A stretch of 64,000 nucleotides of DNA from Clostridium manihotivorum (GCF_004015185.1 NZ_CP025746.1:5535776-5599775); one strand, 5' to 3'; shown: positions 1-9,500, counted from the first letter of the stretch. Numbers and translations are program-made. Notes: a model not told the origin generated them from the sequence alone.

Positions 1-75
1 TGGTTGTAGCAATACTGATACTATGATGATTATTCCGACAATAATTTCTAATGCTACTAAAACATTATAATACAT
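1..75 (-). CDS. secG: SecG preprotein translocase subunit (N-terminal fragment)
   Basis: The first 25 codons of a minus-strand gene that runs off the left edge. The start ATG is at 75, behind a strong GGAGG site. The translation begins MYYNVLVALEIIVG and reaches VLLQP, the usual end of the first membrane helix of SecG. SecG is the small accessory subunit of the SecYEG export channel in the cytoplasmic membrane. secG commonly lies just downstream of eno in clostridia, and here it follows eno on the same strand. Only one helix is visible, so the call rests on this short motif plus synteny. Confidence 0.8.
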   Translation of the reverse strand, partial: MYYNVLVALEIIVGIIIIVSVLLQP

Positions 76-434
76 TGTGGTCACCTCCTGAATTCATTGG
101 CTTTTCATCTTCTTAAATAATTTTATTATGTTCTAAACTTTAGATTAATTTATATTGTGAACTCCTAAATCAATTTTTAATAGTAGGAACTTCTTCACAT
201 AAACACTTATAAACTCAACTATCAATCTTAAAATAATTAACTATAATAATACCTTAGTAGAATATAATAGTCAAAGTTCATATACTGTATAATAATATAA
301 ATTAAGCTTTACTTCTAAAACTATGCATATAAATAAATCATAACACACCATGATATTATTTACAATAATTAGTTGTAAGCAAAAAGTAAAAAAACAGCTA
401 CCTCAAGGTAACTGTTTTTCACAATTAGTTTATA
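76..434. other. secG-eno intergenic region
   Basis: About 360 AT-rich bases between eno and secG. It contains the eno terminator (388-419) and presumably the secG promoter. I see no other gene or structured RNA. Confidence 0.6.
388..419 (-). terminator. eno intrinsic terminator
   Basis: Inverted repeat AAACAGCTACCT / AGGTAACTGTTT with a U-rich tail on the minus strand, starting about 15 bases after the eno stop. An A-run on the other side means it could also work from the plus strand. Confidence 0.85.
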
Positions 435-1730
435 TTACTTCTTAATGTTGAAGAATGCACCTAGGCCTCTGAATTCACCGATTTCATCTAATTCTTCTTC
501 AATTCTAAGTAATTGATTGTACTTAGCAACTCTTTCTGATCTAGCTGGTGCACCAGTCTTAATTTGACCAGCATTTACAGCTACAACAAGGTCTGCTATT
601 GTAGTATCTTCAGTTTCACCTGATCTATGTGAAATTACAGCTGTGTATCCAGCTCTGTTTGCCATTTCAATAGCATTTAAAGTTTCTGTTAAAGTACCTA
701 TTTGGTTAAGCTTTATAAGTATTGAGTTTGCTGTCTTGCTTTGAATTCCTCTTGATAATCTTTCAGTGTTAGTAACAAATAGGTCATCACCAACCAATTG
801 TATCTTTCCACCTAGTTTATCAGTTAGAATCTTCCAACCTTCCCAATCTTCTTCTGCCATACCATCTTCGATTGATATTATTGGATACTTTTCAACCCAA
901 GCAGCTAAGAAATCAGCCATTTCATTTGCGTCTAAAGTCTTTCCTTCATGTTCTAATACATACTTACCATCTTTGTAGTATTCTGATGAAGCACAGTCTA
1001 TAGCTATGAAGATATCTTCACCTGGCTTGTAACCAGCTTTATTTATAGCTTCTATTATTACTTGTAGAGCTTCTTCGTTTGACTTTAGGTTTGGAGCAAA
1101 TCCACCTTCATCGCCTACACCAGTAGCATAACCCTTATCATTTAATATCTTCTTTAATGAATGATAAACTTCAGCACTCATTCTTAATGCTTCGCTAAAA
1201 CTCTTAGCTCCTGCTGGCATAATCATGAATTCTTGTAAGTCTACTGAGTTGTCAGCATGCTTTCCACCGTTGATTATGTTCATCATAGGCACTGGTAAAA
1301 CCTTAGCGTTAGCTCCGCCTATATATTGATATAGAGGAAGTCCTAGATACTTAGCTGCTGCTTCTGCAACTGCTAGTGAAACACCTAGTATAGCATTAGC
1401 TCCTAGCTTACCTTTGTTATCAGTACCATCTAACTCTATTAATGTTTTGTCTATTAAAGGTTGATCGAAAACATTCATTCCTATTAGTTCTGTAGCTATT
1501 GTTTCATTAACGTTTTGAACAGCTTTTAAAACACCTTTTCCATTATATTGAGTTTTGTCATCATCTCTTAATTCAACAGCTTCATAGATACCAGTTGAAG
1601 CACCTGATGGAACAGCAGCTCTTCCTATTGTACCATCTTCAAGTACTACTTCTACCTCTACAGTTGGGAAGCATCTTGAGTCTAAAATTTGTCTTGCAAG
1701 AACATCTACAATTTCAACATATTGTTTCAT
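435..1730 (-). CDS. eno: Enolase (phosphopyruvate hydratase)
   Basis: Converts 2-phosphoglycerate to phosphoenolpyruvate in lower glycolysis; a cytoplasmic Mg2+ enzyme. The 431 residues match the usual family length. Visible signatures are the N-terminal SRCFPTVEVEV and SGASTG segments, GDEGGFAPNL with the catalytic acid region, the metal-binding SIEDGMAEEDW, catalytic lysine in ILIKLNQIGT, and the SHRSGETEDT loop. The start at 1730 is preceded by AAGGAGG. It is separate from the gapA-pgk-tpiA-gpmI block 12 kb away; an IS630 element has inserted upstream at 2171-3364, beyond about 440 bases of untranslated DNA, so the eno promoter is probably intact. Confidence 0.97.
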   Translation of the reverse strand: MKQYVEIVDVLARQILDSRCFPTVEVEVVLEDGTIGRAAVPSGASTGIYEAVELRDDDKTQYNGKGVLKAVQNVNETIATELIGMNVFDQPLIDKTLIELDGTDNKGKLGANAILGVSLAVAEAAAKYLGLPLYQYIGGANAKVLPVPMMNIINGGKHADNSVDLQEFMIMPAGAKSFSEALRMSAEVYHSLKKILNDKGYATGVGDEGGFAPNLKSNEEALQVIIEAINKAGYKPGEDIFIAIDCASSEYYKDGKYVLEHEGKTLDANEMADFLAAWVEKYPIISIEDGMAEEDWEGWKILTDKLGGKIQLVGDDLFVTNTERLSRGIQSKTANSILIKLNQIGTLTETLNAIEMANRAGYTAVISHRSGETEDTTIADLVVAVNAGQIKTGAPARSERVAKYNQLLRIEEELDEIGEFRGLGAFFNIKK

Positions 1731-2170
1731 TCTAAATTCCTCCTTATTAATATAGGTAAATAAATACCTATAGTATTATCTCTTAAAATGTATTTAACTA
1801 TTACAAGTTTGTGCATTAATAATATTTTTATTCTATATTATAGTAAATTATTATTGCATTTCCTCATTTGGTTAACTTTATTATAAATCATGTAAAAGAC
1901 TTTTTCAATCATTTGATAACAACTTTCATTACAATTCACATTTAAATCGTAATTTTCAGATAAATTTAGTGATTCTTTGTGAAACTTTTCTCATATTTTT
2001 AGCTTGTTTATTACTTCTATCTAATAATTATTATTCATTTATCATTTTTATTTATAGCTAAGAATTTTTAATGCTTAAGCTTAATAATTTCAAAAAGTAC
2101 AGCCACATAATATAAAAAATCAGGTTAATGCTTTGTGTAGATTCATTAAAGCTTAAGATTGGTGAACACT
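1731..2170. other. eno upstream region
   Basis: AT-rich non-coding DNA between the eno start and the left end of the IS element. It should carry the eno promoter, but I could not single out one convincing -35/-10 pair. No gene seen. Confidence 0.5.
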
Positions 2171-3364
2171 TATAGGGTTCCCAGCCCTAAGTTTAAGTTA
2201 TTCTGAATAACCACATTTCTTTATCAAATACTAAATGTACGGAGAAAGGTGGTTATATCATGGGTAGAAAACATTTTAAAATAGAGTCCTTACACGGAGA
2301 AACAATTGAAAATTTGATTGAGCTAAAAAACACCATAGAATCTAAATATAGTAGAACGTTTTTAACTGTAATAATAATGAGATATTTTAATAAAAGCACT
2401 CCAGAGATCATGGCTTTCACTGGCTTGAGCAACCCTACAATCGTAAAATATATTGTTGATTGGAATAGTTCTGGGCTCAAAGCCATAGTAGATCATCGTG
2501 GCGGATCTGTTAGTAAATTAGAACCTAGTATAGTCGATGACATAGTATACGTTGTGAATAATAAAACTCCTATAGATTTTGCATTTACCGCGCATACATG
2601 GACATGTGCCCTTTTATCATATTATGTTGAGCAAACATATGGAATAAGAGTGTGTCAAGAAACCATAAGGCAGGTTTTACTTTGCCAAGGTATATCCTAT
2701 AAACGTGCTCAACCTAAGCCAACAAAAGCAGATATTAAGGAACAAGAGGAGTTTAAAAAAAATGCCAAATCTACTGAGTACTTTAGAGTCTTCATCTGAT
2801 ATAGTGGTTTATGCACTAGACGAGACTGGCGTCAGCGTAGAGTCAGATAATCGTCAATTTTGGAGCCCTATTGGCCATCCCCCTGTTCTTGAAAAAAACG
2901 GTTCTCACGACGGTGTTAATATTATTGGCTCAACTTCAATTTTAAATGATTTCCATACTGTTAATGATATCTACCAATCTAATAAATCAATAACATCGGA
3001 AGAAGTAAAATCTCACATTAGCCATTTGCTTGACTTAAATGAAGGCAAAAAAGTAGTTGTATTTATGGATAATGCTAAAAACCATACAAGCAACTCTATG
3101 AAAAAATTTTACTTTGAAAATAGAGATCGATTAAAGATAATAAATTTCCCCAAATATTCTCCAATGATGAATCCACAGGAGCATATATGGCGTAACTTGA
3201 AGGCGAAACTGTTTAGACCATCTGTAAGATCTTCTATTTATGAACTTATTTCAGATATTAAAAATATCTTTACCGAACTTAATGTTAAGAAAGATGAAAT
3301 TTATTCGCTAGCATATGCTAGAAACTACCTTGTATAACTTAAGTTTTCAGCTGTGAACCCTATA
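2171..3364 (+). mobile_element. IS630-family insertion sequence
   Basis: About 1.19 kb element bounded by imperfect inverted repeats of roughly 33 bases. The left end begins TATAGGGTTC at 2171; the right end is GAACCCTATA, ending at 3364. Both ends carry TA dinucleotides, as expected for IS630/Tc1/mariner elements that insert at TA. Inside is one transposase split over two frames with all three DDE residues present, so it may still be active. The right end abuts a small non-autonomous element (3361-3467) with closely related terminal sequence. The exact boundary is uncertain by one TA because the flanks repeat TATA. Confidence 0.9.
2260..3337 (+). CDS. IS630-family transposase, two overlapping frames
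   Basis: DDE transposase of the IS630 family in two overlapping reading frames. Frame A (2260-2799) has the N-terminal helix-turn-helix and winged-helix DNA-binding region. Frame B (open from 2705 to 3337) has the catalytic domain, with acidic residues in YALDETG, FMDNAKNHTS and MNPQEHIWRNLK. The switch from frame A to the +1 frame fits a run of eight A at 2755-2762, with LKK on either side. Losing one A in the transcript, gaining two, or a +1 ribosomal slip would give one protein of about 357 residues. Such frame changes at A-runs are known in IS elements, so this looks programmed rather than broken. Start ATG 2260 follows GGAGAAAGGTGG. Confidence 0.88.
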
Positions 3365-3467
3365 TATGTTTACAACTTCAACTATTAAGTTATGCATGCC
3401 GCAAAAATCCTCAGAAGCCACGATTTTCGAACATGCATAACTTAAGTTTTCGTAATGGAACCCTATA
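3361..3467. mobile_element. TATAGGG MITE, copy 1
   Basis: Non-autonomous element of about 107 bp directly joined to the right end of the IS. Its right end is GGAACCCTATA. Reverse-complemented, that end matches the IS right end over about 30 bases (TATAGGGTTC, then AAAACTTAAGTTAT). The left end is mutated (TATATGTTTAC in place of TATAGGGAACC), but the adjoining AACTTCAACTATTAAG is the same as in the copy at 43914. It has no coding capacity. Confidence 0.8.
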
Positions 3468-3524
3468 GCTTCAAAAATAGTACTTTAAAAGCCATACCTT
3501 ACACTGTATATAAAGCATGAATTT

Positions 3525-4769
3525 TTATATTATATGCTTTAAAAAAGTTATGATAAACTTGGTACCTATGCCTTGTTTACTTTCAACCTTAATGCTACCA
3601 CTTTGAGCTTCGATTATATTTTTAGATATATACAGTCCTATACCTATACTTGTAGGATTAGCTGAAGATTGCCCTTTATAAAACCTCTTAAAAATCTTTG
3701 GAATTTCCTCTTTAGCAATGCCAGCACCATCATCCTCTATTTTAAGTTCTATAAATAATGGAGTTTCGTCCCAAGAGAGCTCTACCTTACCATATTTTCT
3801 CCCATGCTCTACAGCATTCTTAACTATGTTTGATAATGCTTCACCAGTCCACTCAGAATCATGGTTAAAAGTCACATATTCATCACCTTTAATGCTAATA
3901 GTTATATTTTTCTCTTTTGCCTTAAGTTCTATTCCTTCTATTGCTTTTAAAACAGTATTCTTCACTATATTTTCCTTAATATTAAAGTTTATTACTCCTG
4001 CTTCCAGCCTTGCCATCTTTAATAAACTCTTTATTAGCCATTCCATTCTATCAAGCTGGCCTTTACTCATATCTAAGAATCTATTTCTCTCCTCACACTC
4101 CATGTAAGGCTCGTTTCTTATTATCTCATTGAAGGTTATAAGTGAAGCTAAAGGCGTTTTTAGTTGATGTGTAATATCAGCTATTATATCTTTAAGGTTT
4201 AGCTTCTCCTTATTAAGCTTTTCAATGCTTTCCTTAAGCCTCTTAGTCATCTGATTGAACTGATGTCCTAGAACATAGATATCTCCTTCACGCCCATCTT
4301 CAAAGTAATTTGTGAAGTCACCTTCAACTATTCTTTCCGCAGCTAAAGCAAAGCTTTTAATCTTTTTAAAAGTTTGTTTTATATCAATCAAAAGTAAAAA
4401 ATAGAATACAACACCAAAGGCCAAAGTACAAAACATCAAACTATACCTTCCATAGGTGTAAAAGCTATTCATAGTAGGATTCTTATAAGCTTCTAAGCCT
4501 TCGTCATAGGAATACTTTTGCATAACACTCAAACCATAGTTGTAGTTGCTATCATAGCCCTTAGTGTAATTATCTACTATAGCCTTTTCACTGGCCGGGT
4601 TTTCTTTTACTAAAGCTCCAATAACGCCTATATTTTGCTTTATTATAACTTGATTTAGTCTTCTAATATTGTATAGATTGAGCAGCTGAATAGCTATTAT
4701 GAATAATATAAATAGTGTAAGAAACTTAAAGGTAAATTTTTTAATCTCTCTATTATTGAAAAGTTCCAT
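3525..4769 (-). CDS. Sensor histidine kinase (HAMP, VanS/PhoR-like)
   Basis: Membrane histidine kinase of 414 residues. Helix 1 spans about residues 14-31, an extracellular segment of about 80 residues follows, helix 2 spans about 110-129, then HAMP, the HisKA dimerisation helix with H201 in ITHQLKTPLASL, and an ATPase domain with N (NIVKNAVEHG), G1 (EDDGAGI) and G2 (SIGIGLYISKNI) boxes. Its start overlaps the end of the response-regulator gene by 17 bases, so the two are co-translated. The neighbouring FtsX-type exporter genes suggest it senses an envelope or peptide stress and controls that transporter, but the ligand is unknown. Confidence 0.9.
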   Translation of the reverse strand: MELFNNREIKKFTFKFLTLFILFIIAIQLLNLYNIRRLNQVIIKQNIGVIGALVKENPASEKAIVDNYTKGYDSNYNYGLSVMQKYSYDEGLEAYKNPTMNSFYTYGRYSLMFCTLAFGVVFYFLLLIDIKQTFKKIKSFALAAERIVEGDFTNYFEDGREGDIYVLGHQFNQMTKRLKESIEKLNKEKLNLKDIIADITHQLKTPLASLITFNEIIRNEPYMECEERNRFLDMSKGQLDRMEWLIKSLLKMARLEAGVINFNIKENIVKNTVLKAIEGIELKAKEKNITISIKGDEYVTFNHDSEWTGEALSNIVKNAVEHGRKYGKVELSWDETPLFIELKIEDDGAGIAKEEIPKIFKRFYKGQSSANPTSIGIGLYISKNIIEAQSGSIKVESKQGIGTKFIITFLKHII

Positions 4770-5457
4770 TACTATTTACCTCTTCCTTCCACCTATACCC
4801 AAAGCCTCTTATGGTCTCAATATATCTACTAGTTTTAGTATCATCCTCTAATTTTTCTCTAAGCCTCTTTATATAGACATTTAGAGTATTACCATCTACA
4901 AAATTGCCATCACAGTCCCATAGCTTCTCCAATATTGTATTTCTAGGTATTACGTTTCCCTTGTTTTCTATTAAAAGAAGCAATAATCTATACTCACCTG
5001 CTGTAAACGGAACTTCTACTTTATTTACATACACCTTACACTTTAAAGGTTCTATAATTATATCTCCCGAAACTATTGTGCTAGTAGTTTCTTCTTTCAC
5101 AGCACCTTTCCTTCTCACCACTGCATTTATCCTTGATACTAGTTCCCGGATCCTTACAGGCTTAGTTATATAGTCGTCTCCTCCCATATCTAATCCCATT
5201 ACTATATTTCCCTCTTCTTCTAATGCAGTCATGAATATAATAGGTACATCACTGCCTTTTCTTACCTCCTGACAGAAATCATATCCAGTACCGTCAGGAA
5301 GCATTATATCCAATAAAATCAACGCTATTTCGTTATTAAACTCCGCTCTTGACTCTTTAAGATTTTTACAAACCTTAACCTCAAAGCCTTCTTTTTTCAA
5401 GGCATATTCCATTCCCATTGACAAAGCTATATCATCTTCTACCAGTAAAACTCTCAT
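4753..5457 (-). CDS. OmpR/PhoB-family response regulator
   Basis: A 234-residue regulator. The N-terminal receiver domain has the acidic pocket EDD (residues 7-9), phosphoacceptor D50 in LLDIMLPDG, a conserved T in FMTAL and K in ITKP. The C-terminal winged-helix domain includes NVYIKRLREKLEDD and the ETIRGFGYRW hairpin typical of OmpR proteins. Its gene overlaps the kinase gene. The permease and ATPase genes lie just upstream on the same strand, separated by a terminator at 5523-5553, so the pair probably also has its own promoter. Confidence 0.93.
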   Translation of the reverse strand: MRVLLVEDDIALSMGMEYALKKEGFEVKVCKNLKESRAEFNNEIALILLDIMLPDGTGYDFCQEVRKGSDVPIIFMTALEEEGNIVMGLDMGGDDYITKPVRIRELVSRINAVVRRKGAVKEETTSTIVSGDIIIEPLKCKVYVNKVEVPFTAGEYRLLLLLIENKGNVIPRNTILEKLWDCDGNFVDGNTLNVYIKRLREKLEDDTKTSRYIETIRGFGYRWKEEVNSNGTFQ

Positions 5458-5522
5458 ATACTTCCCTTTCTATATTTCAATGTAAACTTAAAGACACTCA
5501 CAAACATTATACCAAATATACA

Positions 5523-5553
5523 CAAAAACACTAATTAAAAGTAATTAGTGTTT
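5523..5553 (-). terminator. Terminator after ABC permease gene
   Basis: AAACACTAATT and its inverted copy AATTAGTGTTT with a U-rich tail on the minus strand, about 100 bases beyond the permease stop. It separates the transporter genes from the two-component genes. Confidence 0.8.
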
Positions 5554-5657
5554 CTATCTTAATATCATAATTAGCTCTAACAATATCGTTACAATTAAAC
5601 TGTTTCACAGGTAAGTCTTTAATGGAATCAAATGATTCTTCATGTTAAATATCCTAG

Positions 5658-8177
5658 CTATTCTTCCAATCGTAAACTCTCCATTATATTCATATCATTT
5701 AATCTTCTAAGAGGTATAAGTGCTGCTAAGAAAGTAATACCTATAACACCTAAAACTCCTACAATATAAGGCCAAACGGCTTGGTTATAAGCAATATTGA
5801 TAACTTTATTCATAGGTTGTTGAGACGATCTAACCAATAGAAAAGCTACTACCGTTCCAAATACAGATGCCAAAATACCATGCAACATGCCTTCTAACAA
5901 TACTAATTTCTTAAACTGTTTTTTAGTCATACCTATGGCTTTAAATATAGCAAATTCTCTTTTTCTTACAAGAAGATTTATAGTAATTATATTAACTATG
6001 TTTACTATACCAATAATGCTTATCAAGGTTATAAATCCATATATAAGCACCGAAATTTGAAACATAAGCTTCCTTGTACTTTCCATTTCTTTATAATTAT
6101 CAATATAGCTACCATTAGCTCCCTCTGCCTTTATGGTAAACTTATCAAATAGCTCCTCACTGGAACTTTTGTTTACAAACTTTATTGCAAGTGTATTATA
6201 ATCCTTGACTCCTGTGAGCTTAGAATAATTGTCATTAGCTACCATAAACCCTACACCATTAAGCATCACTTCATGTAGCATTGGTTCATCATCTACTACT
6301 CCTACTACTGTAAATGTAATATATTGGTCATTATCAACAATTCTTTTGGCATTATCCACCTTATTTTCTTTTATATATTGAGAGTTTATCCTAGGCAACT
6401 TTACCTTGTCACCTAATTTATAATTGGTTAATTCATTGTAATCAATTCTTTTTTTCTTTCCAATCCCCTTACTTCTATTTAAAACTATAATGCCGTCATT
6501 GACAAAGTCCTCATAACTAGGTTTTCCTTTCTTCAGCTTATCCTTAGCATAGTTAAAAGCTTTTTCATCATAGCCCATTATAAAGGATGTAACTAATGCT
6601 TTATCTTTATAGTAATTGAATTTATCCTTTACACCTAAATTAGTAAAATAATCTTTATTTACTTTATTGTTATCCACTGGTAGAGTAACTGAAGCTGAGT
6701 TCATCTTATAGACTTCTCCCACTCCTTCATACCCCTTAATATCCTCTACAAATTTATCATTGTAGCCTTCTGCTCCTTCCTTAGAGAACATTGAGTCAAA
6801 GGCTGCTGATGTGTATATTTCACTAATCATGCTCTTAGTATAATCCAAGAAATTTGCAAAGAAAATAAACATTACCACAGATACCATCAGAGACAGGATC
6901 GTAATCCAAAACTTTTTAGGACTTCTTCTTATATTCTTATAGGCCACCTGCCCTTCGAACTTAAATATAAGCTTTGTAAGATAAGCCTTCCTTCTTTTAA
7001 ACTTTTCTCTTTTTACTACTCCAGCTCCTCTTACCGCCTCTATCGGTGAAACTCTTGAAGCTCTAATTGCAGGTATAAAAACTGATATAAATATAGTCAC
7101 TAACCCTAGAGCTGTAGCTAAACCTATAATTTGAAGATTTAGTCTTGGCTTACTTCCCAGAATTCCATCTACAGCTCCTATAAGAGAAAAGGTTATATAT
7201 ATACCTATAAACCCAGTAATTATACCAATTGGTATAGATATTATACTCATAACCGCAGCCTCTTTAAATACAAGCCTTCTTATCTGCTTCTTTGTGGCAC
7301 CTGTGGATCTAAGTATGCCAAAATGCTTTATTCTTTCCGCAACAGAAATATTAAAGGAATTGTATATAACTACAGTTGTACATACTATAATAAAAATCAC
7401 AATTATAGCGAACATCCCTATCAAAGCATCATTTCTTTCGGATAATTCTCCCTGACCATATAAGTACAATAAATCATTGTTAAACTCAACCTTAGAATTA
7501 GTATCCTTTGCGACCTTTTTGCCTATTGCAATTTTATCTTTCTTTTCTTTCAGATTAGCATAATACTCGTAATTCCCTTGGTTGTCTAAGCCTTCTAAAT
7601 AAGTTATAGAATAATATTGATTATTTTTCATTGATTTTGTGTTTTCATAACTTCCCACAATAGAATAAGTTTTGCTATCATCAGTTGCTTTTCCATCTTT
7701 AAGTAACTTGCCTGTTATAGATAAATTACTTTTCTTATCCTTTAGTAATTTATAAAGTCTATTCTCTACAATTATCTCATTTTCATTTTTAGGCATTCTA
7801 CCTTCCACAAGTTTTACTTTAAAGGTATTATTAATAGCCTCCTTATCATAGCCACTTATTTCAAGAAGCTTTTTATTGACTGAATTATTGTCTGTATCAA
7901 ATTCTATACTAGCTAAACTTGTAGTAACGCCTCCACCTTTAATCTCTACATTACTTTTTAAGCTCTGAACCTTTTCTTTTGTAAGCTCTATAAACTTGAC
8001 CTCATAGTCTCCCCCTTCCGCTTTTATTTGATCCATTCTTCCGTTAATAGCACTATAGTACATAGTTCCTATTGCTGTGAACATTGCTATGGACACTATT
8101 ATACCTATTACAGTCAAAACACTTCTTTTCTTATGCTCCTTCAAATATCTTGCTGTTATGTCCGAGTACTTCCTCAT
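5658..8177 (-). CDS. FtsX/MacB-type ABC transporter permease
   Basis: 839-residue membrane protein of the FtsX/LolC/MacB class. An N-terminal helix (about residues 18-37) leads to a large extracellular domain, then three helices (about 250-380) with the FtsX signature ERIKHFGILRSTGATKKQI. A second copy of this layout follows: helix near 425-445, extracellular domain, and three C-terminal helices with KREFAIFKAIGMTKKQFKKL. Such permeases work with LolD/MacB-like ATPases in export, lipoprotein release or peptide resistance. The start overlaps the ATPase stop by four bases. The substrate cannot be told; it is longer than the BceB bacitracin permeases and differs in arrangement. Confidence 0.88.
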   Translation of the reverse strand: MRKYSDITARYLKEHKKRSVLTVIGIIVSIAMFTAIGTMYYSAINGRMDQIKAEGGDYEVKFIELTKEKVQSLKSNVEIKGGGVTTSLASIEFDTDNNSVNKKLLEISGYDKEAINNTFKVKLVEGRMPKNENEIIVENRLYKLLKDKKSNLSITGKLLKDGKATDDSKTYSIVGSYENTKSMKNNQYYSITYLEGLDNQGNYEYYANLKEKKDKIAIGKKVAKDTNSKVEFNNDLLYLYGQGELSERNDALIGMFAIIVIFIIVCTTVVIYNSFNISVAERIKHFGILRSTGATKKQIRRLVFKEAAVMSIISIPIGIITGFIGIYITFSLIGAVDGILGSKPRLNLQIIGLATALGLVTIFISVFIPAIRASRVSPIEAVRGAGVVKREKFKRRKAYLTKLIFKFEGQVAYKNIRRSPKKFWITILSLMVSVVMFIFFANFLDYTKSMISEIYTSAAFDSMFSKEGAEGYNDKFVEDIKGYEGVGEVYKMNSASVTLPVDNNKVNKDYFTNLGVKDKFNYYKDKALVTSFIMGYDEKAFNYAKDKLKKGKPSYEDFVNDGIIVLNRSKGIGKKKRIDYNELTNYKLGDKVKLPRINSQYIKENKVDNAKRIVDNDQYITFTVVGVVDDEPMLHEVMLNGVGFMVANDNYSKLTGVKDYNTLAIKFVNKSSSEELFDKFTIKAEGANGSYIDNYKEMESTRKLMFQISVLIYGFITLISIIGIVNIVNIITINLLVRKREFAIFKAIGMTKKQFKKLVLLEGMLHGILASVFGTVVAFLLVRSSQQPMNKVINIAYNQAVWPYIVGVLGVIGITFLAALIPLRRLNDMNIMESLRLEE

Positions 8178-8857
8178 ATATCCATCACCTCGTTACTAGC
8201 AACCTCACCATCTACTATAGTAAGAACTCTATCTGCCATTTTTGCTATATTTAGATCATGAGTAATAAGTATTAAGGTTTGATTATATTTCTTAACTGAA
8301 TATCTTAAGAGCTCCATTATTTCCTTTGAGTTCTTGGTGTCAAGATTTCCTGTAGGCTCATCAGCGAGAATTATTGAAGGCTTATTTGAAAGTGCTCTTC
8401 CAATGGAAACTCTCTGTTGCTGACCACCTGAAAGCTCTGTAGGAAGGTGATTTTTTCTATCGCTTATTCCCAAGACCTCCATTATCTCTTCTATATACTT
8501 CTTATCTGGCTTTCTATTATCTAACAATACAGGCATGGTTATATTTTCTTCCGCAGTTAATACTGGTATAAGGTTGTAGAATTGAAATACAAAGCCAACC
8601 TTCCTTCTTCTAAGTATAGACAAATCCTCTTCTTTCAAGCCATACATATCCACTCCATCTATATAAACCTTTCCTGAGGTAGGATTGTCCACACCTCCAA
8701 GCAGATGTAATAAAGTGCTTTTTCCAGATCCACTAGGTCCAACTATTGCTAAAAATTCTCCTTTATCAACAGAAAAACTCACTTCACTTAATGCCTTAAC
8801 TTCATTGTTTCCCTTACCATATTTCTTTGTTAGTCCCTCAACTCTTAATATTTCCAT
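8174..8857 (-). CDS. ABC transporter ATPase (LolD/MacB-like)
   Basis: A 227-residue ATPase with Walker A GPSGSGKST, Q-loop FVFQFYNLIPVLTAEEN, signature LSGGQQQRVSIGRAL, Walker B IILADEPTGNLD and H-loop LITHD. The GNLD after Walker B is typical of the LolD/MacB/FtsE-like subgroup that pairs with FtsX-type permeases, such as the one encoded immediately downstream (ATGA overlap). It powers the transporter from the cytoplasmic face. The start at 8857 follows GGGAGG. A two-component system downstream probably regulates the pair. Confidence 0.93.
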   Translation of the reverse strand: MEILRVEGLTKKYGKGNNEVKALSEVSFSVDKGEFLAIVGPSGSGKSTLLHLLGGVDNPTSGKVYIDGVDMYGLKEEDLSILRRRKVGFVFQFYNLIPVLTAEENITMPVLLDNRKPDKKYIEEIMEVLGISDRKNHLPTELSGGQQQRVSIGRALSNKPSIILADEPTGNLDTKNSKEIMELLRYSVKKYNQTLILITHDLNIAKMADRVLTIVDGEVASNEVMDI

Positions 8858-9084
8858 AACGGCCTCCCATAGCTTATTTTCAATTTTAAATTTATATTTT
8901 GAAAACCTAATTCATATGGTTGTTCCATATTAGGTACACAGAGCTAATTTATAATAGAACTTCTATCGGCTAATTACTAATGAGCCTCATGCTGTAATAA
9001 TATAGCATTTTATAAACCTTTAAAGGTTCTATATCATTAACTTCTCTATTGTAAAATAATAATATAGTAAGATTACAAAAAAAT

Positions 9085-9120
9085 AAAAACTAAAATTACA
9101 ATTTTGTAATTTTAGTTTTT
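9085..9120. terminator. Bidirectional intrinsic terminator
   Basis: AAAAACTAAAATTACAA and its inverted copy form a near-perfect stem with A-tract on one side and T-tract on the other, so it could work on both strands. There is no gene directly next to it, which fits the end of an unannotated transcript. Confidence 0.75.
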
Positions 9121-9291
9121 CTAATAATAAGCTTATCATTTTCAACTATTAGAACCTGCTGAAATTAAGCAGCCAGTGATCTGATGCTTTATTGTGTGCT
9201 TACTCAAAGGAATAACGATATTGAAACTATTCTTACATAAAAAAATATAAAGAATAAATTTTCATATTCATATTTAACATTATAAAAGCCA

Positions 9292-9319
9292 TTGACAAAA
9301 CTTTATAAAACTCTATAAA
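9292..9319 (+). promoter_or_regulatory. Consensus sigma-A promoter on plus strand
   Basis: TTGACA at 9292-9297, a 16-base spacer and TATAAA at 9314-9319. No protein gene follows on this strand, so it may drive a small RNA. Confidence 0.55.
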
Positions 9320-9325
9320 GTTCAT

Positions 9326-9500
9326 TCCTTTTTCGTTGAACCCAATTTTGTAGACTCAAAAGAGCAAACTACTTTTTCAACGAAATGAGGGCTTTATAAA
9401 AGATTATCATAGTTTAATAATTTTTTATAAGTTTTCTTTAATTGTTAATAGCCTCCTAGGTATAAACCTAGGAGGCAACTCTATGGGGGACATAGAGATT
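9326..9500 (+). ncRNA. Candidate small structured RNA
   Basis: Directly downstream of the plus-strand promoter is a long-range stem, TTTCGTTGAA / TTCAACGAAA, closing a loop with an inner GTAG/CTAC stem. Two further hairpins follow (GCCTCCTAGG... and CTCTATG...). No ORF of useful length starts here. None of the riboswitch consensus sequences I know fits. It is an inference from promoter plus structure; the 3' end is not defined because no U-tract follows. Confidence 0.3.

Noticed and set aside
766..978. Plus-strand open frame inside eno, and many similar frames opposite other genes
   Set aside because: Antisense shadow with no ribosome site or family resemblance; the minus-strand gene is clear.
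9440..9500. GCCTCCTAGG/CCTAGGAGGC inverted repeat as an intrinsic terminator
   Set aside because: No T-run follows on either strand; kept only as part of an unexplained structured stretch.
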